Source: Nocardia ninae NBRC 108245 (GTDB lineage: Bacteria; Actinomycetota; Actinomycetes; Mycobacteriales; Mycobacteriaceae). From it: 64,000 nt of DNA. The stretch is taken from NCBI RefSeq assembly GCF_007990755.1, contig NZ_BJXA01000011.1, positions 97,210 to 161,209 on the forward strand. Reading direction: 5' to 3'. This document shows positions 16,563 to 27,193 of the stretch, piece after piece. Positions within the stretch are counted from its first letter, which is position 1. Every line of letters starts with the position of its first letter. The translations under genes and the position numbers were made by a program. A model generated the notes under the pieces. That model was not told where the DNA came from, searched no databases, and saw only the letters and a list, made by a program, of their open reading frames with translations.

Positions 16563-17240
16563 ATGGCAGTGCAACCAGTCCGGCGCACCAGCCTCATCGC
16601 CCAGGTCACCGAGCAGCTGCGTGCCGAAATTCGTTCCAGCCGTTGGCCCATCGGGTCCCGCATCCCCACCGAACCGGAGCTGACCGAGCTCACCGGAACG
16701 GGTCGAAACACCGTGCGCGAGGCCGTCCAGGCCCTCGTGCACGCGGGGATGCTGGAGCGACGCCAAGGCTCGGGAACCTACGTGATCGCCTCCTCCGACC
16801 TCGGCGGCACCCTCGGCAAGTACTTCGCCGATGCCGAAGAGCGCGATGTCCTCGAGCTACGCCTGGCGCTGGACACCACGGCCGCCGCGCTGGCCGCGCG
16901 CCGCCGCGACGACGGCGACATCGCGAACCTACTGCAGCTGCTCGCCGAGCGCGACAAGGCCTACGACGAGGACAACCCGGCCGCGATCGAGTCCGATGTC
17001 GAGCTGCACCGCGCGATCGTGGTCGCCAGCCACAACGCGGTCTACCTCGAGTTCTACGACTCGCTGCTGCCGATCATCGAGCAGGTGATCCGGGCCCGGA
17101 CCTTGAAGTCCGACGACTCCTACCCCGAGGAGCACGCCGAGCTGGTGCACGCCGTGATCGACGGCGACCCCGAGCGCGCCGCCTCCGCGGCCAGCTGCTT
17201 CCTCGAGTCGCTCATCGCCGAATACCCCGACGTTCGATAA
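16563..17240 (+). CDS. GntR-family transcriptional regulator (FadR/FCD type)
   Basis: 225 residues. The N-terminal winged helix reads 'SRIPTEPELTELTGTGRNTV' followed by 'REAVQALVHAGMLERRQGSG', a textbook GntR motif. The C-terminal half is an all-helical FCD ligand domain with metal-binding-type residues ('ESDVELHRAIVVASHN', 'EEHAELVHAV'). FCD regulators sense small organic acids. It is divergent from the CynX-like transporter, so the simplest reading is ligand-dependent control of that gene. A strong terminator hairpin begins 15 bases after the stop. Confidence 0.92.
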   Translation: MAVQPVRRTSLIAQVTEQLRAEIRSSRWPIGSRIPTEPELTELTGTGRNTVREAVQALVHAGMLERRQGSGTYVIASSDLGGTLGKYFADAEERDVLELRLALDTTAAALAARRRDDGDIANLLQLLAERDKAYDEDNPAAIESDVELHRAIVVASHNAVYLEFYDSLLPIIEQVIRARTLKSDDSYPEEHAELVHAVIDGDPERAASAASCFLESLIAEYPDVR

Positions 17241-17254
17241 ACAGCTCTCTTCCT

Positions 17255-17294
17255 AGCGGACGGCACGTGAAGAACCACTCACGTGCCGTCCGCT
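17255..17294 (+). terminator. Terminator hairpin after the GntR gene
   Basis: Perfect 16-bp arms (AGCGGACGGCACGTGA and its complement) enclose an 8-base loop, starting 15 bases after the GntR stop. Only a weak T-rich tail follows. Confidence 0.75.
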
Positions 17295-17449
17295 TCGCAT
17301 GTGAGTCGGAATTGCCTGGAACGTCACGCGTAGCCACGGAGCCGCAACAACCGGCCCCTACGTTGTGAAACGACCTAAAAAGGCAACTCGACTCCGCCGG
17401 CGGCGCCAGCCGCGATGAGGGCCGGTCGAGTGCGAACGAGAGGAAGCCG

Positions 17450-18940
17450 ATGACTGCCATCGCAGCCGCCACCGGCACCGAGTCGAACACCGCATCCGAG
17501 ACCTTCCAGCACCAGACCCGCGGCCGCTGGCTGGAACACTGGGAGCCGGACAATCTGAAGTTCTGGGAATCCGGTGGCGCGCGGACGGCACGCAAGAACC
17601 TGATCTTCTCGGTGTTCGCCGAGAACCTCGGCTTCAGCATCTGGGTCATCTGGGGCACCGTGGTCACCAGCATGGGCGCCGCGGGCTTCCCCTTCCTCGA
17701 GGGGCTCGGCAAAGGCAACCCGACGGCGGTGAGCAACGCGCTGCTGCTCTCGTCCACCCCGACCCTGGTCGGCGCCGCGCTACGCATCCCCTACACCTTC
17801 GCGATCCCGAAATTCGGCGGCCGGGCCTTCACCGCGTTCAGCGCGGCGATGCTGCTCATTCCGACTCTCGGGCTGGCGTATTTCGTGAACCAGCCGGGCA
17901 CGCCCATGTGGGTCTTCATGATCCTGGCCGCACTCGCCGGTGTCGGCGGCGGCAACTTCTCCTCGTCGATGGCCAACATCAACTTCTTCTTCCCGGAGAA
18001 CAAGAAGGGCGCGGCGCTCGGCATCAACGCCGCGGGCGGCAATCTCGGTGTGGCACAGACCCAGCTGGCGTTGCCGCTGCTGATCACCCTGGGCACGCAC
18101 CTGATGGCCAAGGATCCGGCGGGCTACCGCTTCGGCATCACGCTGTCGGTGCTGGTGTGGATTCCGTTCATCCTCATCGCGGCCTTCGGCGCGCTGCGCT
18201 ACATGGACAGCGTCGCCAGCGCCAAGTCCGATGGCAAGTCTTACCGGCTCGCGTTGACCAACCAGCACACCTGGGTGATGGCGCTGCTGTACATCGGCAC
18301 CTTCGGCTCGTTCATCGGGTTCTCCTTCGCCTTCCCGACGCTGATCAAGGCCAACTTCCCGGAGCTGGCCAAGATCGGCTGGATCAGCACCATCGGCAAC
18401 CTGGCCTTCCTCGGCGCGTTCGTGGGCTCGTTCAGCCGGCCGTTCGGCGGGTGGGTGTCCGACAAGATCGGTGGCGCCAAGATCACCGTGTGCGTGTTCG
18501 GCGGCATGGCCGTCTCGGTCGCGCTGATCATGGCCGCGCTGGAGCTGAAAAGCTTCCCGCTGTACCTGATCTCGTTCCTGCTGCTGTTCGTGATGACCGG
18601 CATCGGCAACGGCTCCACCTATCGGATGATCCCGACCATCTTCAGCGCGATCTCCAAGAAGTACGCCGCCGAGCACGGTCTGGACCTCACCGAGTCGACC
18701 GCGTCGGCCCGGCGGCAGGCAGGCGCCGCGATCGGCGTGATCGGCGCGGTGGGCGCCTCGGGCGGCTGGCTGTTGCAGCAGGCGTTGCGACTGTCCAACA
18801 TTCACTACCACTCGATGGCGCCCGCGTTCTGGGCCTATGCCGTGGCGTTCCTGCTGATGGGCGCGGTCACCTGGTGGTTCTACTTGCGGTCTTCGTTCGC
18901 GGTGGAGCGGATGCCGTCGCTGGCCTACGCCAAGGTGTAA
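17450..18940 (+). CDS. narK: NarK-family nitrate/nitrite transporter
   Basis: 496 residues, with an N-terminal cytoplasmic stretch 'RWLEHWEPDNLKFWESGG' typical of actinobacterial NarK, then twelve membrane segments. The two nitrate signatures are visible: 'GVGGGNFSSSMANINFFFP' in the first half and 'FVMTGIGNGSTYRMIP' in the second. It imports nitrate or exchanges it for nitrite, feeding the nirBD operon 2.5 kb away. A GAGAGGAAG ribosome site precedes ATG 17450. No nitrate reductase gene lies in the window. Confidence 0.93.
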   Translation: MTAIAAATGTESNTASETFQHQTRGRWLEHWEPDNLKFWESGGARTARKNLIFSVFAENLGFSIWVIWGTVVTSMGAAGFPFLEGLGKGNPTAVSNALLLSSTPTLVGAALRIPYTFAIPKFGGRAFTAFSAAMLLIPTLGLAYFVNQPGTPMWVFMILAALAGVGGGNFSSSMANINFFFPENKKGAALGINAAGGNLGVAQTQLALPLLITLGTHLMAKDPAGYRFGITLSVLVWIPFILIAAFGALRYMDSVASAKSDGKSYRLALTNQHTWVMALLYIGTFGSFIGFSFAFPTLIKANFPELAKIGWISTIGNLAFLGAFVGSFSRPFGGWVSDKIGGAKITVCVFGGMAVSVALIMAALELKSFPLYLISFLLLFVMTGIGNGSTYRMIPTIFSAISKKYAAEHGLDLTESTASARRQAGAAIGVIGAVGASGGWLLQQALRLSNIHYHSMAPAFWAYAVAFLLMGAVTWWFYLRSSFAVERMPSLAYAKV

Positions 18941-18974
18941 CCGGCACAACGCAGCACGCACGTCGGTCGTCGAA

Positions 18975-18999
18975 AGGCACTGAGCCGCAAGGCTCGCCT
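18975..18999. terminator. Hairpin between convergent narK and the TIGR02569 gene
   Basis: AGGC-ACT-GAGCC-GCAA-GGCTC-GCCT folds as a hairpin with a GCAA tetraloop and a three-base bulge; GTTTT follows about twelve bases later. It lies between convergent genes, so it could serve either strand. The structure is modest. Confidence 0.4.
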
Positions 19000-19025
19000 C
19001 TCGGCGGCCGGCGTTTTCGTCTGCG

Positions 19026-19880
19026 CTACACCATCAATCGGACCATGTCGGCCGTGCGCGCCAAGCCGGGGAACGCCTCCGGCGTCGACCGTGGATGCAG
19101 GGCGTGCACCGCGAGCCGGAACATGACCGCGCGCAACAACATCTGCGGCCATTCCGGCAGATCGCGCCAGCGCTCCAACAGTCCGTCGTCGGCACCACCC
19201 CAGGCCAGCGCGTCCACCACGATCACCCCGGCCGCCCAGGGCGCGGGCCGCCAGTACGGCGTGATGTCGGTGAGGCCCGGCGTGTGGGTCCCTGCGAACA
19301 GCACGGTGCCGAACAGGTCGCCGTGCACCAGCTGGGCGGGCGTCTGCACCGGCTTGCGCAGGGTGGCCAGCTGGCCGATGAGCTCCATGCTGCGCTGGCC
19401 GTCGGGTGAGTCCGCCGAGGGCAGCGGGCCGCCCGCGCGCAGGCTGCGCAGCGGCACCGCCTCCCAGGCGGCTCGATCGGCCGCGACGAACACGTCCACA
19501 TCGACCCACGGCGCCACCGGCGGCTGCACCAGGAACCGGGGCCGCTCAAGATGGGTCGTCGCCTGATGCAGGCGCAGCGACACCGAAACCACTTCGTCGT
19601 GCCGGGGTTCCGGGATGCCTTCCAGGTAAGTGTCGGCGCGCCAGCCGGAGACCACGTAGCGGCCGTCGGTCGCGCGCACCGGGCGGGCCAGGCGCAGCCC
19701 GTCCACCTTCAGCGTCTCGCGCACCTTCGCCGACCACGCCGCCCGCGCGTGATCGGCGACCGGGCTGAGCACCACGTCCCCGAATCGCCAGCCACCCTCC
19801 CAATCGCCCAGCGTGACCGGGGAAACTTCGCGCAGACCGAACGTGGCACGCACGTGCTCGGGAGGTTCCACAGAAGTCAC
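19026..19880 (-). CDS. TIGR02569 family protein (Rv3205c-like)
   Basis: 284 residues from GTG 19880. The pattern 'VSVSLRLHQATTHLERP', 'QTPAQLVHGDLFGTVLF' and 'GLTDITPYWRPAPWAAGVIV' places it in the actinobacterial TIGR02569 family, which resembles aminoglycoside-phosphotransferase folds (the HGDL box) but has no known substrate. It lies downstream of moeZ in the same order as in mycobacteria. Function unknown. Confidence 0.88.
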   Translation of the reverse strand: MTSVEPPEHVRATFGLREVSPVTLGDWEGGWRFGDVVLSPVADHARAAWSAKVRETLKVDGLRLARPVRATDGRYVVSGWRADTYLEGIPEPRHDEVVSVSLRLHQATTHLERPRFLVQPPVAPWVDVDVFVAADRAAWEAVPLRSLRAGGPLPSADSPDGQRSMELIGQLATLRKPVQTPAQLVHGDLFGTVLFAGTHTPGLTDITPYWRPAPWAAGVIVVDALAWGGADDGLLERWRDLPEWPQMLLRAVMFRLAVHALHPRSTPEAFPGLARTADMVRLMV

Positions 19881-19934
19881 GGCCGTACCGTACCGCCGTG
19901 GTGGACGCCGTACAGGACGCCGCGCCGAAGTGCA

Positions 19935-19957
19935 ACCCCCGCCGTTAGGGCGGGGGT
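19935..19957 (-). terminator. Terminator hairpin after moeZ
   Basis: ACCCCCGCC and GGCGGGGGT form a perfect 9-bp stem with a 5-base loop, 20 bases beyond the moeZ stop on the minus strand and 55 bases before the next gene. Confidence 0.6.
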
Positions 19958-19976
19958 CACAGCGTCCTTCGACGGA

Positions 19977-21161
19977 TCAGTAGACGGGCAGCGACGGATC
20001 GATCTGCCGCGCCCAGGCGATGACCCCGCCTTGCAGGTGGGTGGCGTCGGCGAAACCCGCGCGCTTGAGCGCGGCCAAGGCCTCCGCCGAACGCACACCG
20101 GTCTTGCAGTGCAACACGATCGGGCGGTTCTGCGGCAGCTCGGACAGCGCCTCGCCGGACAGGATGCGGTCCTTCGGGATGAGCCGCGCGCCATCGATGT
20201 GCACGATGTCCCACTCGACCGGCTCGCGCACGTCGATCAGCTCGATCTCCTTGCCCGCGTCGAGCAGATCCTTCAGCTCGCGCGCGGTGACCGTCGAGTC
20301 GGCCGCGGCGGCCTGACCCTCCTCGGACACCACCCCGCAGAACGCCTCATAGTCGATCAGTTCGGTGATCGGCTGACGCTCCGGGTCACGGCGCAGCTTG
20401 ATGGTCCGGTAGTTCATGTCCAGTGCGTCGTAGACCATCAGGCGGCCGAGCAGCGGCTCGCCGATGCCGGTGATGAGCTTGATCGCCTCGGTCACCATCA
20501 CCGAACCGATGGACGCGCACAGCACCCCGAGCACGCCGCCCTCGGCGCAGGACGGCACCATGCCCGGTGGCGGGGCCTCCGGGTAGAGGTCGCGGTAGTT
20601 GATGCCGCGCCCGTCGGGGGCGTCCTCCCAGAAGACCGAGACCTGGCCCTCGAAGCGGTAGATGGAGCCCCACACGTAGGGCTTGCCCGCCAGCACCGCC
20701 GCGTCGTTGACGAGGTAGCGGGTGGCGAAGTTGTCGGTGCCGTCCACGATCAGGTCGTAGTCGGCGAACAGCTCGACGGCGTTCTCCGGCTCCAGCCGGA
20801 TCTTGTGCAGCCGGACGTCGATGCCGGAGTTGATCTCGAGGATCGAGTCGCGCGCGCTGTCGGCCTTCGGGCGGCCGATGTCGGACTCGCCGTGGATGAT
20901 CTGGCGCTGCAGGTTCGAGGCGTCCACCTCGTCGAACTCGACGATGCCGAGCGTGCCGACGCCGGCGGCGGCCAGGTACAGCAGCGCCGGGGAGCCGAGC
21001 CCGCCGGCGCCGATCACCAGGACCTTGGCGTTCTTCAGCCGTTTCTGCCCGTCGACGCCCAGGTCCGGAATGATCAGGTGGCGGCTGTAGCGGGCGACCT
21101 CGTCCTTGGTCAGCTCCGCGGCCGGCTCGACCAGCGGCGGCAGGGACTTAGGTGATGACAC
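19977..21161 (-). CDS. moeZ: Adenylyltransferase/sulfurtransferase MoeZ (ThiF-type E1 plus rhodanese)
   Basis: 394 residues from GTG 21161, preceded by GAGGAG nine bases upstream; the frame is open for 25 more codons without a better site. The N-terminal ThiF/MoeB domain has the ATP loop 'VLVIGAGGLGSPALLYLAAA' and 'DEVDASNLQRQIIH', and the activating Cys region 'SCAEGGVLGVLC'. The C-terminal rhodanese domain has the catalytic loop 'LHCKTGVRS'. MoeZ activates and thiolates ubiquitin-like carriers such as MoaD and CysO, so it supports molybdopterin, cysteine and thiamine-type sulfur transfer in the cytoplasm. Gene order matches Rv3205c-Rv3207c. Confidence 0.95.
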   Translation of the reverse strand: MSSPKSLPPLVEPAAELTKDEVARYSRHLIIPDLGVDGQKRLKNAKVLVIGAGGLGSPALLYLAAAGVGTLGIVEFDEVDASNLQRQIIHGESDIGRPKADSARDSILEINSGIDVRLHKIRLEPENAVELFADYDLIVDGTDNFATRYLVNDAAVLAGKPYVWGSIYRFEGQVSVFWEDAPDGRGINYRDLYPEAPPPGMVPSCAEGGVLGVLCASIGSVMVTEAIKLITGIGEPLLGRLMVYDALDMNYRTIKLRRDPERQPITELIDYEAFCGVVSEEGQAAAADSTVTARELKDLLDAGKEIELIDVREPVEWDIVHIDGARLIPKDRILSGEALSELPQNRPIVLHCKTGVRSAEALAALKRAGFADATHLQGGVIAWARQIDPSLPVY

Positions 21162-21247
21162 GTCCAGGACTCCTCGAATCGAATGGGTCGATCTCGTTGT
21201 GCAACACCCGCGACCAGACCGTTCTTCCCGACCCATCGTCGCGCATG

Positions 21248-23383
<2,136 letters not shown>

Positions 23384-23397
23384 GCATACGAACGACG

Positions 23398-23430
23398 CGA
23401 GCCCCTGCATCCCGAGGTTGCAGGGGCTCG
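23398..23430 (+). terminator. Terminator after the TetR gene
   Basis: CGAGCCCCTGCA and TGCAGGGGCTCG form a perfect 12-bp stem with a 9-base loop, fifteen bases after the TetR stop, followed by TTGCTGT. It lies between convergent genes and may act both ways. Confidence 0.8.
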
Positions 23431-23458
23431 TTGCTGTCGGCCCCAGGGGCCGAGAAAA

Positions 23459-23686
23459 CTAGACGGTGGCGAAGCCGACGCGACCGCTGGTGACGGTGCC
23501 GATCTCGACGTAGGCGACCTTCGAAGCCTGGATCAGGAACTTGCGACCCTTGTCGTCGGTCAGGGACACGACGCCGCCGCTGCCGTTCAGGGCACCGGCC
23601 ACCAGCGCCTCGACCTCGTCCGGGGTCTGCGAGCTGTTGATCAAGAGCTCGCGCGGGCTATCCGAAATACCGATCTTGACCTCCAC
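23459..23686 (-). CDS. DUF3107 small protein (Rv3208A/TB9.4-like)
   Basis: 75 residues from GTG 23686, preceded by GGAGG six bases upstream; longer frames lack such a site. The sequence 'VEVKIGISDSPRELLINS' and the ending 'VAYVEIGTVTSGRVGFATV' match the conserved actinobacterial DUF3107 family, predicted as a small beta-rich cytoplasmic protein. It sits beside the TetR gene as in mycobacteria. Function unknown. Confidence 0.9.
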   Translation of the reverse strand: MEVKIGISDSPRELLINSSQTPDEVEALVAGALNGSGGVVSLTDDKGRKFLIQASKVAYVEIGTVTSGRVGFATV

Positions 23687-23788
23687 GGCCAACCTCCGAA
23701 CGTAAGAGTCCTGTGCTGTCGATCCAAGGCTAGTGCAGGGCAACGCCGTGCAGGCAGACGGCTGCCTGCGCCCTCAGCGAACAGCAAC

Positions 23789-23812
23789 GGCCCGCACACC
23801 GTTGTGCGGGCC
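23789..23812 (-). terminator. Terminator after the YceI gene
   Basis: GGCCCGCACA and TGTGCGGGCC form a perfect 10-bp stem with a CCGT loop, beginning 17 bases after the yceI-type gene stops on the minus strand. Confidence 0.7.
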
Positions 23813-23829
23813 AGTTCGGTGCGGCGGTA

Positions 23830-24381
23830 CTACTTCGGTTCGATGAGCTGGATCTCCAGCTCGATGTTGACCTTGTCGCTGAGCATGCCGGGCAGCGGGC
23901 CGCCGACGCCGAAGTCGGTGCGCTTGATGGTGCCGGTGGCGGAGAAGCCCGCGTGCCGGTTGCCGGTCGCGCCGAACTCCTGCACGCCACCCCACTCGAC
24001 GTCCAGGGTGACCGGCTTGGTGATCGCGCCGAGCGTGGCCTCGCCCTGCACCTCGAAGCTCTCCGCGATCTGCACCGGCTCGGTGGCGCGGAACGTCAGC
24101 GTCGGGCGGTTCTCGGCATCGAGGAAGTCGGCGGTGCGGATGTGCGCGTCGCGGTCGGCGTTGCCGGTGTCGAACGAGTCGAGGTAGATGGTCGCACCGA
24201 GGGTGGCGGCGCCGGACTCGTCGACCACGAATTCGGTCTCGAAGCGGGTGAATCCGCCGCGCACCTTGGAGATGCCGAGGTGGCGGATGGTGAAGGCCAC
24301 CGACGAGTGCGCGGTGTCCAGGGTCCAGGAGCCGGGCTTCAGCGACTGGGTGGTCGTGGTGGACTCGGAAGAAGTTGTCAT
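23830..24381 (-). CDS. YceI-family lipid-binding-like protein
   Basis: 183 residues from ATG 24381 (AAGGTGG upstream). The YceI lipocalin-like pattern is clear: 'GSWTLDTAHSSVAFTIRHLG', 'TGNADRDAHIRTADFLDAEN', 'FSATGTIKRTDFGVG'. Family members bind isoprenoid quinones or other amphiphiles in an eight-stranded barrel. No signal peptide is visible, so this one is probably cytoplasmic, as in other actinobacteria. It is divergent from an XRE regulator 93 bases away, which makes regulation by that protein likely. Confidence 0.92.
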   Translation of the reverse strand: MTTSSESTTTTQSLKPGSWTLDTAHSSVAFTIRHLGISKVRGGFTRFETEFVVDESGAATLGATIYLDSFDTGNADRDAHIRTADFLDAENRPTLTFRATEPVQIAESFEVQGEATLGAITKPVTLDVEWGGVQEFGATGNRHAGFSATGTIKRTDFGVGGPLPGMLSDKVNIELEIQLIEPK

Positions 24382-24396
24382 GCCAACCACCTTTGC

Positions 24397-24422
24397 CGGA
24401 CCACGGTCCGTTAACCAGACCG
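24397..24422. promoter_or_regulatory. Overlapping palindromes between yceI and the XRE gene
   Basis: CGGACC-AC-GGTCCG at 24397-24410 is a perfect palindrome with a two-base centre, and CGGTC-N9-GACCG spans 24404-24422. They lie in the short divergent spacer and are candidate operator sites for the neighbouring XRE regulator. Confidence 0.45.
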
Positions 24423-24474
24423 CAGTTATCATGGCCCCCGTAGGGCGAGGTTAAGCCTCCTAGGACACGGCACG

Positions 24475-25320
24475 ATGGGACCCATGGCACGCAACGGATT
24501 CGCCGAATTCCTCGTCGCGCGACGCGCTGAGCTACGCCCGGCCGACGTCGGCATGCCCGAGGGCAGGCGGCGCCGCACGCCCGGGTTACGCCGCGAAGAG
24601 GTGGCCGTGCGCGCGGGAGTCAGTGCCGACTATCTGGCGCGGCTCGAGCAGGGGCGCGACACCAATCCCTCGGTCGCGGTGATCGACGCGCTCGCCGACG
24701 CACTGCTGCTGCGTGGCGACGAACGCCATCACTTCAGCCTGCTCGCGCTGGCCTCCGGCAACGAATCCCACTGCCCCGGTAGCGAATCCGCGCAGGAGAA
24801 GGTCGCCGAGACGATCCAGTCGATCCTGCGCGCCTTGCAGCCGACCCCCGCGTTCGTGGTCGGGCGCAGGCTGAATGTGCTCGGCTGGAACGCGGCGTGG
24901 GAAGACTTCGCCGCACCGCTGGGCCTGCTCGACGGCGAGGGACAGCCGAACCTGGCCTGGTACACGTTCGTGCAACCGACCGCGCGCCAGGTGCTGCGGA
25001 ACTGGTCCGAGGTGGCGGACACCTTCGCCGCGGCTCTGTCGCGCGCCAAATTGCGCTGGCCCGGCGACGATTCGCTGGTGGAGACGATCGACGCGCTGCG
25101 CCGCCACCCGGAGTTCGCGACCCGCTGGAAGCCACACCATGTCGGGGCGCCCGTCTCGGGCATGCTGCAGATCGACCATCCGGTGCACGGCCTGGTGCAC
25201 GTCCCGTTCGAGACGCTCGATGCCGATCGCGATCAGAGCATCATCGTGTGGCTCACCGATCAAGCCCAGACGCAGACACCCGGCCTGCGACTGGTCCGGC
25301 CCGCGGCCGTCAACGAGTAG
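24475..25320 (+). CDS. XRE-family regulator with MmyB-like ligand domain
   Basis: 281 residues; ATG 24475 or the ATG three codons later. The N-terminal helix-turn-helix reads 'PGLRREEVAVRAGVSADYLA' followed by 'RLEQGRDTNPS', the standard start of this large actinobacterial family. The C-terminal domain ('GWNAAWEDFAAPLG', 'VHGLVHVPFETLDADRDQSI') is the MmyB-like PAS-related ligand domain, which in one structure binds a fatty acid. Divergent from yceI; similar pairs occur widely with oxidoreductases and lipid-related genes. The ligand is unknown. Confidence 0.92.
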   Translation: MGPMARNGFAEFLVARRAELRPADVGMPEGRRRRTPGLRREEVAVRAGVSADYLARLEQGRDTNPSVAVIDALADALLLRGDERHHFSLLALASGNESHCPGSESAQEKVAETIQSILRALQPTPAFVVGRRLNVLGWNAAWEDFAAPLGLLDGEGQPNLAWYTFVQPTARQVLRNWSEVADTFAAALSRAKLRWPGDDSLVETIDALRRHPEFATRWKPHHVGAPVSGMLQIDHPVHGLVHVPFETLDADRDQSIIVWLTDQAQTQTPGLRLVRPAAVNE

Positions 25321-25323
25321 CCC

Positions 25324-26013
25324 TCAGATCCCCAGCTTCGCCATGCGTTCGGCGTGGCTGGCCTGCATGCGCTCGAACAGCGAGGCGATGCCGTTGAGGT
25401 CGCCCGCGGCGCCGAGCACGAGTTCGGTCAGCTCGTCGCGCTGCGCCATGACGTACTGCGCCTGCGTGATCGCCTCGCCGAGCAGGCGCCTGCCCCACAG
25501 AGTGAGCCGGTCACGTTCGGAGCGGCTGGCCTCGACCGCGCGCCGCACCTCCTCGACGACGAACTCGGAGTGGCTGGTCTCGGCGAGCACGTCGCGGACC
25601 ACCTCGGCGACCGCGGGCGGCAGTGCACCGGCGATCTCGTTGTAGAAGTCCGCGGCGATGCCGTCGCCGACGTAGAACTTCACCATCGACTCGAGCCAGG
25701 TGGAGGGGTCGGTGGAGGCGTGGTAGGCGTCCAGCGCGCGGACGAACGGCGCCATCGCGTCGAAGATGTCGACCCCGCGCTCGGCCAGCGCCGCCTCCAG
25801 CGCGTTGAAGTGCCCCATCTCGGCGGAGGCCATCTTGGCGACGGCTACCTTGCCGCGCAGTGTCGGCGACAGCTTGGCTTCCTCGGCCAGCCGATAGAAC
25901 GCGGAGATCTCACCGTAGGCGAGCACCGCGAACAGATCTATGACGCCCGGGTGGTCGGCGAGGTCGGCATCGGTCGACGAAACACCCAGCGCGGCAGGTG
26001 ACTGTGCTCCCAT
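25324..26013 (-). CDS. Ferritin-like fold protein (Rv3210c-like)
   Basis: 229 residues from ATG 26013. Helices with possible di-iron ligands are visible: 'LFAVLAYGEISAFYRLAEEA', 'AKMASAEMGHFNALEAALAE' (ExxH), and 'VLAETSHSEFVVEEV'. The layout resembles the MiaE/ferritin-like superfamily, and the protein is conserved beside rhlE in actinobacteria. An oxygen-activating or tRNA-modifying role is possible but unproven. Its stop is only four bases from the end of the convergent XRE gene. Confidence 0.85.
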   Translation of the reverse strand: MGAQSPAALGVSSTDADLADHPGVIDLFAVLAYGEISAFYRLAEEAKLSPTLRGKVAVAKMASAEMGHFNALEAALAERGVDIFDAMAPFVRALDAYHASTDPSTWLESMVKFYVGDGIAADFYNEIAGALPPAVAEVVRDVLAETSHSEFVVEEVRRAVEASRSERDRLTLWGRRLLGEAITQAQYVMAQRDELTELVLGAAGDLNGIASLFERMQASHAERMAKLGI

Positions 26014-26071
26014 GGCCCCAGCCTAGTACTCCGCGATGGTCACGCCGCCGCAGCGCGAAAGTTGTCCATTT

Positions 26072-27139
26072 TCACGCGGCCTCGGTGAGGAACTTGTCCA
26101 AATATGCCCATGTCGAGTCGCGGGCCTCCGGTCCGGTGAGGATGCCGAGATGGCTGCCCGGGGCGGTTTCGAAGCGGACCGAGGCCGCGCCGGTGAGCGT
26201 CCGGGTGCCCGCTTCGACGGCGGCGGCCGGGGTGATCACGTCGGTGGGGCCGCCGACCAGCAGAACGGGGGCACTCACCTGGGCCAGCTCGATGCGCCGC
26301 TTACCGAGCTGAACGACGCCGCGGCCGATGTCGTTGTTCAGGATCAACCTGCCCCACAGCTGGCCGTAGAAACGACCGGGGTAGCCGGGCATCTCGGCCA
26401 TGAAGCGGTCGATGGTCTCCATCCGCGCCAGCGTCTCGGTGCGCGCGATATTGCTCGCGACGAACCACGGCCTGGTCAGCTCGCGGTCCCAGGCGGTGAT
26501 CTTGTAACCGATCCTGGTCAGCGGCGCGGGCACGCCACCGGCGGCGCGCACCAGCGTCGAGGTGGCGATCCCGCCGGTCAACTTGGCCACCGCGCGCAGC
26601 TGCGGGATGCCGGTCAGCTTGTCGTAGTCCAGCGGTGCGCCCACCGCGGTGACGGAGCGGATCGGCAGCTCGGCGTGCGCGGCGGCGGTGAGCAGCGCCA
26701 GCGTGCCGCCGAGCGACCAGCCCACCAGGTCGACCGGCTTGCCGTCGCGGTCGGCGGAGGTGCGCAGCACCGCCTCGGGCAGGATCTCGTCGATCCAGTC
26801 CTCGAAGCCCATCCGCCGGTCGCCGAAGGTGATGTCGCCGTAGTCGATCACGTACGGTGCGCGGCCGGTCTCCAGCAGGAAGCCGGCCAGGCTCTGGTCG
26901 GGGCGCAGGTCGAAGCAGGTCGCGGGCGCGGCCAGCGGCGGCACCAGCAGCACCGCGGAATCCGTTGCGGGCACGGCGGTTTCGGTGTCGCCGGGGCGGT
27001 GCTCGAAGCGACGCAGCTGCCGATGCGGCTCGTCCCAGAGCACCGTCGACGGCGTGGGATCCGGTGCCTCTACGCCCGAACCGAAGGTCAGCGCCCACGC
27101 GTTGCGGGCGGCGGTCGTGACGGTGTCCGCGATATTCAC
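26072..27139 (-). CDS. Alpha/beta hydrolase, PHA-synthase-like
   Basis: 355 residues from GTG 27139. The nucleophile elbow is 'VDLVGWSLGGTLAL' and the catalytic His lies in 'FETAPGSHLGILTG'; 'VPPLAAPATCFDLRPDQSLA' with 'YVIDYGDITFGDR' resembles class III poly-hydroxyalkanoate synthases. The nucleophile is Ser rather than the Cys of true PhaC, so a lipase/acyltransferase role is more likely than polymer synthesis. It lies just downstream of an SCO6745-type gene and may be co-transcribed with it. Confidence 0.85.
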   Translation of the reverse strand: MNIADTVTTAARNAWALTFGSGVEAPDPTPSTVLWDEPHRQLRRFEHRPGDTETAVPATDSAVLLVPPLAAPATCFDLRPDQSLAGFLLETGRAPYVIDYGDITFGDRRMGFEDWIDEILPEAVLRTSADRDGKPVDLVGWSLGGTLALLTAAAHAELPIRSVTAVGAPLDYDKLTGIPQLRAVAKLTGGIATSTLVRAAGGVPAPLTRIGYKITAWDRELTRPWFVASNIARTETLARMETIDRFMAEMPGYPGRFYGQLWGRLILNNDIGRGVVQLGKRRIELAQVSAPVLLVGGPTDVITPAAAVEAGTRTLTGAASVRFETAPGSHLGILTGPEARDSTWAYLDKFLTEAA

Positions 27140-27193
27140 CCGGAGAATGTCTCACATCCGGTACCGGCGGTAACAGGCAAGTCCGGTTTGTGG

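Noticed and set aside
17255-17294. CRP box in the hairpin after the GntR gene
   Set aside because: The inner GTGA and TCAC are eight bases apart rather than six, and the structure is better explained as a terminator.
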